A stretch of 6,641 nucleotides of DNA from Acholeplasmataceae bacterium (GTDB lineage: Bacteria > Bacillota_I > Bacilli_A > ML615J-28 > CAG-698). A model generated the notes under the pieces. It saw nothing but the letters and a program-made list of their open reading frames with translations, did no database searches and was not told the origin of the DNA. Numbering within the stretch: position 1 is the stretch's first letter; every line of letters begins with the position of its first letter. Positions 1-6,641 of this stretch are shown in pieces. The stretch spans positions 1-6,641 of the forward strand of contig DUVT01000170.1 in assembly GCA_012840905.1 (NCBI GenBank). Direction: 5' to 3'. A program made the position numbers and the translations under genes.

Positions 1-1815
1 CTAATTAATTACTTCTTTTAGAGATTTGTGTTCCTTCTTTTGATATTGTAATTGATACAACTTATAATACTGACCACGCTTCTTTAAAAGTTCTTGATGT
101 GTTCCCTCTTCTACAATTTCACCTTTAGATAAGACAATAATTTTATCAGCGTGTTGAATTGTAGATAAACGATGAGCAACGATAATCATTGTACCAATAT
201 TCATCATTTTCTCTAAAGAGTCTTGAATTAACACTTCTGTTTCTGTATCTATGTTTGCTGTTGCTTCATCTAAAATCATTACTTGTGGTTTATGAACAAG
301 CGTTCTTGCAAAGCTAAGTAGCTGTCTTTGACCACTTGAGAAGTTACCGCCTCGTTCTCGTACTTCTTCGTGATATTTATTTGGTAATTCTTCGATAAAA
401 CTATCAGCATTAACATATTTGCATGCTTCGATTACATCTGCTTCTGTAATACTTTCTTCTTTCATTTGAATGTTAGACATGATTGTTCCACTAAATAAGA
501 ACACATCTTGTAACATTTGGCCAATGTTTTTTCTTAATGATGAAATTTTGATTTTCTTAATATCAATTCCATCAATTAATATTTGACCTTTTTGGATATC
601 ATAATTTCTTACAATTAATGAAAGAATTGTAGTTTTACCACTTCCGGTCGCCCCTACAAAGGCAACAACATCTTTTGCATTTATCTTAAATGATACATCT
701 TTTAATACCCATTCATCTTCTTTATATTTAAACCAAACGTTCTTAAACTCTATGTTACCTTCAATCTTTTCTAATTCTATCGAATCTTCACAATCGACTA
801 TTTCCGGTTCAGTATCTAATACTGAAAAGATTTTTTCTGCTGATGCAAAGGCTGATTGGAGGATATTGAATTGTTCGGCTAGTTGTTGAATTGGGTTGAA
901 GAGACGATCTATCAACTGAATAAAAGTTATTAATAATTGAATTGTTATAACTTCTTTAATAATATTAAAATTACCTAAATATGCTTCTCCACTAAACCAA
1001 AGAATCATCACTAACGCAGAAATATAGATAACATAAATTGAAGGTCTAAAGACTGCAAAGACAAAAATTTCTTTTAATGATGATTTTTTTAGCTTTGCAT
1101 TTCTATCTTCAAATTCATGCATCTTTTTCTTTTCTTGGTTGAATATTTGTGTTACTTTCATCCCGGAAAGATTTTCAGATAAGAAGGCATTTACATCTGA
1201 TAAGTTATTTCGCACTTCACGATATGCTCTTCTTGAGATCTTTCTAAAGATATAAGAAATAACTAGTAAGACAGGGCCTAAAAGTAAGATATATAAAGTA
1301 AGTGTCTTATGTAGTAAAAACATCGCTCCAAGTGCCCCGGCTACTGAAAAGATATTTTTGAGTAAGTTTATAATAACACTTGTGTATAACTCATTTAAAG
1401 TATTAGTGTCATTAGTAACTCTTGTAACTAACTTTCCAACTGGCACATTATTAAATTGGTTTGCGGAGAATTTTTCGATATGAGAAAAGACATCTTCTCT
1501 AACTTTGTATATAATTGTTTGACCTGTTTTTTGTAATATCATCGATTGGAAATATAGTGTTACATTGGAAATTACTAAACAGATTGCATATGCAATTAAT
1601 ACATAAATAATTCTAGTAAAGTCAATTACATCACTATCAAGCAAACCTGCAGCCCTACCAATTAAGATTGGCAGTAGCAAATCGATTCCAACAGCAATAA
1701 GCATCAAGAAGATTGCAAGCACAAACTTACCTTCTTGACCTTTCGCATACATAAATAAACGCGAGAGGAGTTTACGGTCAGTTATTTTGACTTTTGTCTC
1801 TACTACATCATTCAT
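1..1815 (-). CDS. yheH: Heterodimeric ABC exporter half-transporter, catalytic subunit (YheH/BmrD-like)
   Basis: This is one half of a heterodimeric ABC exporter in the cytoplasmic membrane, with an N-terminal membrane domain and a C-terminal ATPase, 604 residues. Six hydrophobic segments lie near 30-54, 66-90, 147-168, 171-190, 250-275 and 285-308. The ATPase has Walker A GATGSGKTT (388-396), Q-loop Q436, X-loop ERGGN (487-491), signature FSSGQ (492-496), Walker B ending LDE with catalytic Glu517, D-loop NID (521-523) and switch His548. The Glu is intact but the signature departs from LSGGQ, the pattern expected of the subunit that gives Walker A/B to the active site and its signature to the degenerate one. 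The ATG start is set by a strong GGAGGT seven bases upstream. It overlaps the preceding partner gene by 8 bases, implying translational coupling. The TM1-TM2 loop is short; Bacillus subtilis YheH/BmrD has, as I recall, a large extracellular insertion there. Multidrug export is inferred from the family; the substrate cannot be read from sequence. The symbol is by resemblance. Confidence 0.93.
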   Translation of the reverse strand: MNDVVETKVKITDRKLLSRLFMYAKGQEGKFVLAIFLMLIAVGIDLLLPILIGRAAGLLDSDVIDFTRIIYVLIAYAICLVISNVTLYFQSMILQKTGQTIIYKVREDVFSHIEKFSANQFNNVPVGKLVTRVTNDTNTLNELYTSVIINLLKNIFSVAGALGAMFLLHKTLTLYILLLGPVLLVISYIFRKISRRAYREVRNNLSDVNAFLSENLSGMKVTQIFNQEKKKMHEFEDRNAKLKKSSLKEIFVFAVFRPSIYVIYISALVMILWFSGEAYLGNFNIIKEVITIQLLITFIQLIDRLFNPIQQLAEQFNILQSAFASAEKIFSVLDTEPEIVDCEDSIELEKIEGNIEFKNVWFKYKEDEWVLKDVSFKINAKDVVAFVGATGSGKTTILSLIVRNYDIQKGQILIDGIDIKKIKISSLRKNIGQMLQDVFLFSGTIMSNIQMKEESITEADVIEACKYVNADSFIEELPNKYHEEVRERGGNFSSGQRQLLSFARTLVHKPQVMILDEATANIDTETEVLIQDSLEKMMNIGTMIIVAHRLSTIQHADKIIVLSKGEIVEEGTHQELLKKRGQYYKLYQLQYQKKEHKSLKEVIN

Positions 1816-3592
1816 CGATGCTACCTCCCACTTCTTCTTCTAATCTTTGTAATTCTACCATTCTTTGGAATACTTCATTTGTTTCTAATAACTCATCAAA
1901 TGTACCAAATCCGATTAATCTTCCTTGATCAAGCAAGATAATCTTATCCATATCTTTCACTGTTGAAACACGATGAGCAATTAAAATTGTAGTCTTACCT
2001 TTTCTAGTTTTCTTTAAATTACTAATAATAACTTCTTCAGTCTTCGTATCAACCGCACTTACTGAGTCATCTAAAATTAAAATAGGTGCATTTTTCATTA
2101 GTGCTCTAGCAATCGAAATTCTTTGTTTTTGTCCACCACTTACAGTTACACCACGTTCACCAAGAATAGTATCATAGCCATCAGTAAACTCGATGATATT
2201 TTCATGAACATCTGATAACTTTGTAACTTCGATTACTTCTTCCATATTTAATACTTGTTTTGAGAAGTTAATATTATTTTTAATCTTATCACTAAATAAG
2301 AAATTATCTTGAGGAACATAAGATATATTGTTGCGGATATCTTTAACTTTATAATCCATAATATCCACACCATCAATAAAAATCTTATTTTTCTCTACAT
2401 TGTATATTCTAAGTAGTAAATCAACTAAAGTTGTTTTACCACTACCAGTTCTACCTAAAACCCCGATATTTTCTCCTGCATTGATTTTAAATGAGATATT
2501 GTGTAATACTTCCTTTTCATTATTTGGATAGCTAAAACTCAAATCTCTATATTCAATTGCACCTTTAATAGATCCCTTTAATTCATATTCACCATCTACA
2601 ATATCAATTTCTTGATCAAATAATTCATTAATTCGTTTTAAAGATGCAGTTGCTTGACTTCGCATATTGATTAGTTGCGCAATTGCCATCATAGGCCAAA
2701 TTAGAGTTCCAAAATATTGGAAATAGATTGTTAAATCACCTAGTGTAAATGATGTTGCATTTGGTGCACCTGTTTGTGTTAGGTAAACTAAATATCCACC
2801 ATATCCAACAATTATAATAAAAATTGATGATATCAAGCTACCAATTAATATTTGGAGTGTAACTGATGCTCTTGCAAATTCAATATTCTTTTGTTTATTT
2901 TTTTTATTTATTTTATTAAATGCTAAGAGTTCTTTTGCCTCTTTTACAAACGCTCTAATAACACTTATTCCAGAGAAGCTTTCTTGAGTAAAATCACTTA
3001 ACTCTGCAAATGCTCTTTGTGCTTCACTAAACTTACGGCTCATGTATTTTCCAATTACACGACCCATTAATGCAATTAACAGTAGCGGAACAACAGATAT
3101 AATAGTTAATAACTTATCCATTCTCCACATTTTTGAAAATGCTAATATCCCTAAAAATATAGCATCAAATAGCATTACAGTACCAATACCAAATGCTCTA
3201 CGAATAGTTTGGAGATCATTTGTATATAGAGCCATAATTGCTCCAGTTTTGTTTTCTGAGTAATACTTTTGGGATAATTTTAATGATTGTTTAAACATCT
3301 CATCACGCAATGCCGCTTCGATTCTAACCCCATTACCCAAAATACATACTCTCCACATAAATCTTCCGATAAACATTATAGTAACAATGATTAGTATATT
3401 TTTCATATGACTAATCAATAGATCACGAGTTAAAGTTGCATCTTTAATTCCATCAACAATTGCCCCTGTTATTTCAGGGATTTTTAATTGATATATATCA
3501 ACAAAAACTAAAGCTGCAATTCCAAGGATTATATAAATAGCATATTTAAAATAGTATTTATTAATTCTTCTACCAAATATCACAACTACCAA
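1808..3592 (-). CDS. yheI: Heterodimeric ABC exporter half-transporter, degenerate-site subunit (YheI/BmrC-like)
   Basis: This is the partner half-exporter, first gene of a two-gene operon. It has six membrane segments near residues 16-34, 64-84, 134-154, 160-178, 246-270 and 286-309, then an ATPase domain. Residues are numbered from the TTG at 3592. The ATPase has Walker A GRTGSGKTT (380-388), Q-loop Q428, canonical signature VSGGQ (484-488), Walker B ending LDD with Asp509 in the catalytic Glu position, D-loop SAVD (512-515) and switch His540. Asp after the Walker B Asp is the hallmark of the degenerate subunit in YheI/BmrC and TM287-type exporters. Its intact signature should complete the active site of the other subunit. 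The membrane-domain motif TNDLQ (125-129) and the segment IWPMMAIAQLIN (298-309) also resemble YheI. The start is uncertain: the TTG at 3592 has a Shine-Dalgarno only one base away, whereas the in-frame GTG at 3583 has it nine bases away, so I favour GTG and 591 residues. It ends in TGA inside the next gene's start. Transcription probably starts at the promoter just upstream. The substrate is unknown. Confidence 0.93.
   Translation of the reverse strand: MVVVIFGRRINKYYFKYAIYIILGIAALVFVDIYQLKIPEITGAIVDGIKDATLTRDLLISHMKNILIIVTIMFIGRFMWRVCILGNGVRIEAALRDEMFKQSLKLSQKYYSENKTGAIMALYTNDLQTIRRAFGIGTVMLFDAIFLGILAFSKMWRMDKLLTIISVVPLLLIALMGRVIGKYMSRKFSEAQRAFAELSDFTQESFSGISVIRAFVKEAKELLAFNKINKKNKQKNIEFARASVTLQILIGSLISSIFIIIVGYGGYLVYLTQTGAPNATSFTLGDLTIYFQYFGTLIWPMMAIAQLINMRSQATASLKRINELFDQEIDIVDGEYELKGSIKGAIEYRDLSFSYPNNEKEVLHNISFKINAGENIGVLGRTGSGKTTLVDLLLRIYNVEKNKIFIDGVDIMDYKVKDIRNNISYVPQDNFLFSDKIKNNINFSKQVLNMEEVIEVTKLSDVHENIIEFTDGYDTILGERGVTVSGGQKQRISIARALMKNAPILILDDSVSAVDTKTEEVIISNLKKTRKGKTTILIAHRVSTVKDMDKIILLDQGRLIGFGTFDELLETNEVFQRMVELQRLEEEVGGSIDE
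1823..1828 (-). promoter_or_regulatory. Ribosome binding site of the catalytic exporter subunit
   Basis: The minus strand reads GGAGGT, a near-perfect Shine-Dalgarno sequence, seven bases before the ATG at 1815. The six bases are also the two Gly codons near the C terminus of the upstream subunit, so ribosomes finishing that gene cover this site. It supports the ATG as start and coupled synthesis of the two subunits. Confidence 0.85.
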
Positions 3593-3597
3593 TCTCC
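3593..3597 (-). promoter_or_regulatory. Ribosome binding site that decides the start of the YheI-like gene
   Basis: The minus strand reads GGAGA here, the only purine-rich Shine-Dalgarno-like run near the start. It directly abuts TTG (3590-3592), too close to serve it, but lies nine bases before the in-frame GTG at 3581-3583. That is normal spacing and favours GTG as initiator. Confidence 0.65.
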
Positions 3598-3614
3598 ATT
3601 TCTCAATAGATAGA

Positions 3615-3643
3615 ATTATATCATATATTTATTCAAAATTCAA
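3615..3643 (-). promoter_or_regulatory. Sigma-A/sigma-70 type promoter of the exporter operon
   Basis: On the minus strand a perfect -10 hexamer TATAAT (3615-3620) is preceded by an extended -10 TGA (3621-3623). A -35 hexamer TTGAAT, 4 of 6 to consensus, lies at 3638-3643 with an exact 17-base spacer. Transcription would start near 3608, giving a short leader of about 15-25 bases before the YheI-like gene. No operator palindrome or riboswitch is visible, and the leader is too short for one, so this looks constitutive or controlled by a factor whose site I cannot recognise. Confidence 0.82.
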
Positions 3644-3656
3644 TTTAATAACTACC

Positions 3657-3692
3657 AAAAAAAGACATTTTAAGTTAAACTCAAAATGCCTT
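3657..3692 (-). terminator. Rho-independent terminator of the FtsX-type ABC operon
   Basis: Bases 3680-3692 pair with 3662-3674 to give a 13-base stem with a five-base loop (3675-3679). Two pairs (3665/3689 and 3672/3682) are G-U wobbles in minus-strand RNA but A-C mismatches in plus-strand RNA, so the hairpin fits minus-strand transcription. It runs straight into a T-run on the minus strand (complement of the seven A at 3657-3663). The stem overlaps the TAA stop of the 804-codon gene. It separates the two ABC operons. Confidence 0.82.
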
Positions 3693-6105
3693 AAAAATCA
3701 TACTTACTTAAAATTTCTGCTGGCGTTTTTCTTAAGTAAGGAAGTACCGGTAATATACCAATTAAAGAATTTAATAAATATATCAAAACAAAAGTAACTA
3801 TTGGAACATAAAGAGGATAGTAAATTAAATAGTAAATCGAATTGACTCTAGATATTACTATGCTAGCTAGGATAACCCCAGTCAAAGATGAGATTAAAGT
3901 AATTAAGCCAATCTCAATTAAGAATAATTTAAAAATGCTTTGCCTGCTAACTCCTAAAGCTCTAAATACTCCAATTGTATAAGTACGAGATGCTACACTA
4001 CTTCTCATAATAAAATACAAGAATATTAAAGAAAATAATACGAAGATACTTGAATAAAATAATGCAGTATAGTTTTTATCCAAAATTAATCTCGCTTCAT
4101 AGTGCGTATCATATACATCATATACTTTAAAATTATGCTCTTCTAATCTTTTAATATCACTTACTTTGTCACCGCTAACAATGAATAAGTCATCTTGCAT
4201 CAACATTGCAATATCATAAATTTTATCAAGATGTTGTTTTTGAATATAGAAAGAAGCTTCATAAGAAATATCAGTTTGATAAGTACCTACAACTTCATAT
4301 TCAAATCCACCAACTTTTAAATTTCTACCTTCTAGATCAATTGCTAATTTTTGGCTTACTAAAATTTGATTTTCACTAAGTTCCAATTCACTAGCATTTG
4401 CCTTTTCTTCAATACCCGCTTTAAAGATATTAATATTTTTTAGATATGCATCATCATATAAAACAAATAAATTATTTTCCCTGACTAATGCTTTATTTAA
4501 TGCAAATAGTTTGTAGCCTTCAGAATTTAAATACATTATTGGATTATTGTTTTTAACAATCCCTACTATAGTATAATTTGCAAAGCGTTCTGTATAAGCT
4601 AAGCCAATAAATTGTTCTGGTAGTTTGATCCCTAAATTCCTAATTTCATTTAGTTTAAGTAGTTCATCAGCCAAATATGAGTCAAGAACAATTTCATATG
4701 GATTATTAGGAAGCCTCCCATACATTATCTTTTCTTCACTAATTGTATCAAGCGGAAAAACTGATGGCGTCGTTATGTAGACTTGTTGATTTCTTTGATA
4801 AAACTCATCTACATAAATTGAAGTAATTCTTGTTAGGTTGTAATGAGGAATTAAATAATCAGTTTTTGTTATTGCTTTAAGTTCATTTAATTCATTTAAA
4901 TTTTCTAAATGTTTAGACTCAATTCTAATTAAATCACGATGATATGTTAAAAAACTTTTCTCATCTACATAATTGGAATCATTATACATAGTAATTCCGT
5001 ATGTAAAAAAGATTGATGCAACAAAGAAAATAAACAGCATTATCTTTTGAATAAATTTAAGATTCCTAATATTATTATAAGACATTCTTACTTTATCCTT
5101 AAATGATAAAGCTGAACTAAATTTATCTTTTTCAAAACCAATCTTTTCTAAATGAAATTCTGTTTTTAATGCATCCTCAATATTTAATTCAGGTATTTTT
5201 GCATCAATTACTTTTACTTCAGATGTATCATCTAAAAATTCTACTTTTTGTTTTCCGCCATTTGCTTGAATATAATATGTATTGTTTTTAAAGATTACAT
5301 CGATCTTTAACTTGTTTTTGTTTTGTTCTTGATAAAAGTAATTTATTTCGATATCTTCTAAATCATTACTAGTTTTTTCAAATTCTTGTAAATATAAATT
5401 ATTATCATCAAAACTTTTTAGAGCAGCTTTGGCATCATTTTCATAATCTCTAATAATTAAACCATCTTTTATTTCAATTATTCTATCTCCATAAAACTCA
5501 GCTAAACGACGTTCATGGGTAACTAAAATAACTAAACTTTTAACGCTTAATTTCTTTAAAATATTCATTACTTGCGTTGTATTTTTCTCATCAATATTAC
5601 CAGTAGGTTCATCTGCAATATAAATATCAGGACTTTTAATTAATGCCCTAGCAATTGAGATTCGCTGTTGTTGGCCCCCGCTCAACTCACTAGGCATACG
5701 ATATTTAAATTTTTCCATCCCAACTGCTCTTAGTGCATAATCAATTCTTCTTTCAATCTCTTCAATACTTAGCTTATATGGTTTTAGGCTAAACTCTAAA
5801 TTCTCATATACTGAAAATTCTGGAAGTAATAAGTAATTTTGAAAAATATATCCAAACTTATAATTTCTTAAATAGGTCCAATCTTTTTCCTTTTCAACAA
5901 TCCTCCCATCGATTTCAATACTTCCACTATGCGCCTTATCAAGTCCACTAATTAAATTCAGAAGTGTTGTCTTACCACTACCGCTTGGACCTAGCAAACA
6001 AACAAGACCGGTTGTAGGAAAGTCTAGTGAAATGTTATTTGCAACATGAATTTGATTTCTTTTCTTATAATTAAAATATTTATTTACATTTCGTAGTTTA
6101 ATCAT
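3691..6105 (-). CDS. Fused ABC ATPase/FtsX-type permease (MacB-like architecture)
   Basis: This 804-residue protein joins a LolD/MacB-family ATPase to a four-helix permease. The ATPase (about 1-220) has Walker A GPSGSGKTT (39-47), Q-loop Q89, signature LSGGQ (141-145), Walker B IADEPTG with Asp165 and catalytic Glu166, and switch His197; all key residues are intact. A linker of about 130 residues (221-350) follows. Then come TM1 (about 352-372), an external domain of about 300 residues (375-675), and TM2-TM4 near 681-701, 725-752 and 762-790. The cytoplasmic loop after TM2 carries the FtsX-family motif FRALG (714-718). Such proteins use ATP-driven movement of the external domain rather than a membrane channel. 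Known relatives handle lipoproteins, peptides, antibiotics or virulence factors; which applies here is not visible. ATG is supported by GGAG eight bases upstream. The gene follows a partial permease gene by 2 bases, likely its heterodimer partner, and ends in a terminator. I found no truncation or frameshift. A MacB orthologue is unlikely, since no MacA-like adaptor gene is in view. Confidence 0.9.
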   Translation of the reverse strand: MIKLRNVNKYFNYKKRNQIHVANNISLDFPTTGLVCLLGPSGSGKTTLLNLISGLDKAHSGSIEIDGRIVEKEKDWTYLRNYKFGYIFQNYLLLPEFSVYENLEFSLKPYKLSIEEIERRIDYALRAVGMEKFKYRMPSELSGGQQQRISIARALIKSPDIYIADEPTGNIDEKNTTQVMNILKKLSVKSLVILVTHERRLAEFYGDRIIEIKDGLIIRDYENDAKAALKSFDDNNLYLQEFEKTSNDLEDIEINYFYQEQNKNKLKIDVIFKNNTYYIQANGGKQKVEFLDDTSEVKVIDAKIPELNIEDALKTEFHLEKIGFEKDKFSSALSFKDKVRMSYNNIRNLKFIQKIMLFIFFVASIFFTYGITMYNDSNYVDEKSFLTYHRDLIRIESKHLENLNELNELKAITKTDYLIPHYNLTRITSIYVDEFYQRNQQVYITTPSVFPLDTISEEKIMYGRLPNNPYEIVLDSYLADELLKLNEIRNLGIKLPEQFIGLAYTERFANYTIVGIVKNNNPIMYLNSEGYKLFALNKALVRENNLFVLYDDAYLKNINIFKAGIEEKANASELELSENQILVSQKLAIDLEGRNLKVGGFEYEVVGTYQTDISYEASFYIQKQHLDKIYDIAMLMQDDLFIVSGDKVSDIKRLEEHNFKVYDVYDTHYEARLILDKNYTALFYSSIFVLFSLIFLYFIMRSSVASRTYTIGVFRALGVSRQSIFKLFLIEIGLITLISSLTGVILASIVISRVNSIYYLIYYPLYVPIVTFVLIYLLNSLIGILPVLPYLRKTPAEILSKYDF

Positions 6106-6107
6106 CT

Positions 6108-6641
6108 CTACAACTCCAATCTATTTAGGTTAAAGAGGATTGACTTCTTCTTTAAGGACTTGAGATAAAAATTAATTATTAAATATGTAAGAGCACTATT
6201 CACTAAGAATATTATTACATAGTCAAAAAAGCGATAATGAATTAAAACCGGAAAATCTTTACTTATAAATAAATATAAAATAAAGAATAATACATAACCG
6301 ATAATGTAGGAATAACTAAATTCTAGTAAAATCGTATTATTAATAATTTTACTATTTGAACCTAATGTTTGGTAAATTAAGTAATCTCTAGATTTTGTTT
6401 TAAGTATTATCTTATAAATAAAATAAGAGAATAAATATACTGCAATAATAATTATAAAGACTAATACTCTAGATAAAATAGAAATTAAGTATTTATTCAA
6501 TGCTTCAGGATTATCTAAATTATAAGCATTATCATAAAATGGCGAATATGCATAATATCCATATTTATTTAATTTATTGCCTAATGCTTTATAATCAAAT
6601 TTATTTTTTAAATGAATAGTAAATTGATAGTTTCTTGCATA
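6108..6641 (-). CDS. FtsX-type ABC permease, C-terminal part (5' end outside the window)
   Basis: The reading frame is open from the TAG at 6108-6110 to the window edge: 177 visible residues with no start that looks real. A TTG at 6498-6500 could begin a 130-residue ORF, but the 47 codons upstream of it stay open and read as protein, so I treat the gene as cut by the window. The first roughly 50 visible residues are hydrophilic, rich in Tyr, Asn and Lys, and look like the end of an extracellular domain. Three hydrophobic helices follow near visible residues 58-78, 106-126 and 138-159. The loop motif SRDYLIYQTLG (84-94) aligns with SRTYTIGVFRALG of the 804-residue neighbour, as does the order of helices, so this is the C-terminal FtsX domain of a related permease. 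It probably pairs with the neighbour, which starts 2 bases after its stop. Whether it also carries an N-terminal ATPase cannot be seen. Confidence 0.85.
   Translation of the reverse strand, partial: YARNYQFTIHLKNKFDYKALGNKLNKYGYYAYSPFYDNAYNLDNPEALNKYLISILSRVLVFIIIIAVYLFSYFIYKIILKTKSRDYLIYQTLGSNSKIINNTILLEFSYSYIIGYVLFFILYLFISKDFPVLIHYRFFDYVIIFLVNSALTYLIINFYLKSLKKKSILFNLNRLEL
6114..6117 (-). promoter_or_regulatory. Ribosome binding site of the fused ATPase/permease gene
   Basis: The minus strand reads GGAG eight bases before the ATG at 6105. The site lies inside the last Leu-Glu codons of the upstream permease gene, whose TAG stop is only 2 bases before the ATG, so the two genes are probably translated in a coupled way from one mRNA. 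Confidence 0.75.

Noticed and set aside
1808..1810. TGA at the end of the YheI-like gene read as Trp (Mycoplasma code)
   Set aside because: The tryptophans I checked use TGG, the protein already has full family length at this stop, and the next gene starts with a strong ribosome site here. A standard code is the simpler reading.
3042..3263. A 73-codon plus-strand ORF
   Set aside because: It lies entirely inside the membrane-domain coding sequence of the YheI-like gene on the other strand, has no family features, and I see no promoter or ribosome site that would single it out.
1..3592. A recent tandem duplication of one exporter gene
   Set aside because: The two proteins share family motifs only; they differ in most residues and have opposite specialisations of their ATP sites, so this is an ancient paralogous pair as in other heterodimeric exporters.
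3570..3599. A 9-codon minus-strand ORF starting ATG at 3599 and reading MEIGSCDIW, as a possible leader peptide
   Set aside because: It is out of frame with the main gene and overlaps it, has no Shine-Dalgarno of its own (its second codon region is the main gene's site), and no attenuator hairpin follows. Probably chance.
3593..3690. A riboswitch, small RNA or operator in the intergenic space
   Set aside because: The roughly 98 bases are fully accounted for by the terminator, promoter and ribosome site; the remaining leader is too short and A/T-simple to hold a structured RNA.

Overview
The window is 6,641 bases of AT-rich DNA in which every gene lies on the minus strand, so transcription runs from high to low coordinates. 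It holds two ABC-transporter operons placed end to end. The low GC, A/T-ending codons, purine-rich Shine-Dalgarno sites and YheI/YheH-like proteins suggest a low-GC Firmicutes-type bacterium or a close relative such as the acholeplasma, Izemoplasma or Erysipelotrichales groups. TGA is read as a stop (the 594-codon gene ends in TGA) and the tryptophan codons I checked are TGG. This argues for the standard code and against Mycoplasma or Spiroplasma. I cannot place the species.

Upstream operon (6641 to about 3657): the 3' end of an FtsX/MacB-type permease gene runs off the right edge of the window. After a 2-base gap comes a complete 804-residue protein that fuses a LolD/MacB-type ATPase to a four-helix FtsX-type permease. 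The two probably form one mechanotransmission-type transporter. A stem-loop with a T-run, overlapping the stop codon of the fused gene, ends this unit.

Boundary (3593 to 3690): about 98 bases hold the terminator of the upstream operon and then a strong consensus promoter for the next one.

Downstream operon (about 3608 to 1): two half-size ABC exporters overlap by 8 bases. The first (YheI/BmrC-like) has Asp where the catalytic Glu should be. The second (YheH/BmrD-like) keeps the Glu but has an altered signature motif. Together they show the pattern of a heterodimeric type IV exporter with one working and one degenerate ATP site, probably a multidrug or lipid/peptide exporter. The second gene stops exactly at base 1, so its terminator or any further genes are not visible.

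I see no RNA gene, mobile element, CRISPR array or long non-coding stretch. The families are known; the least explained parts are the cytosolic linker and the roughly 300-residue extracellular domain of the 804-residue protein.
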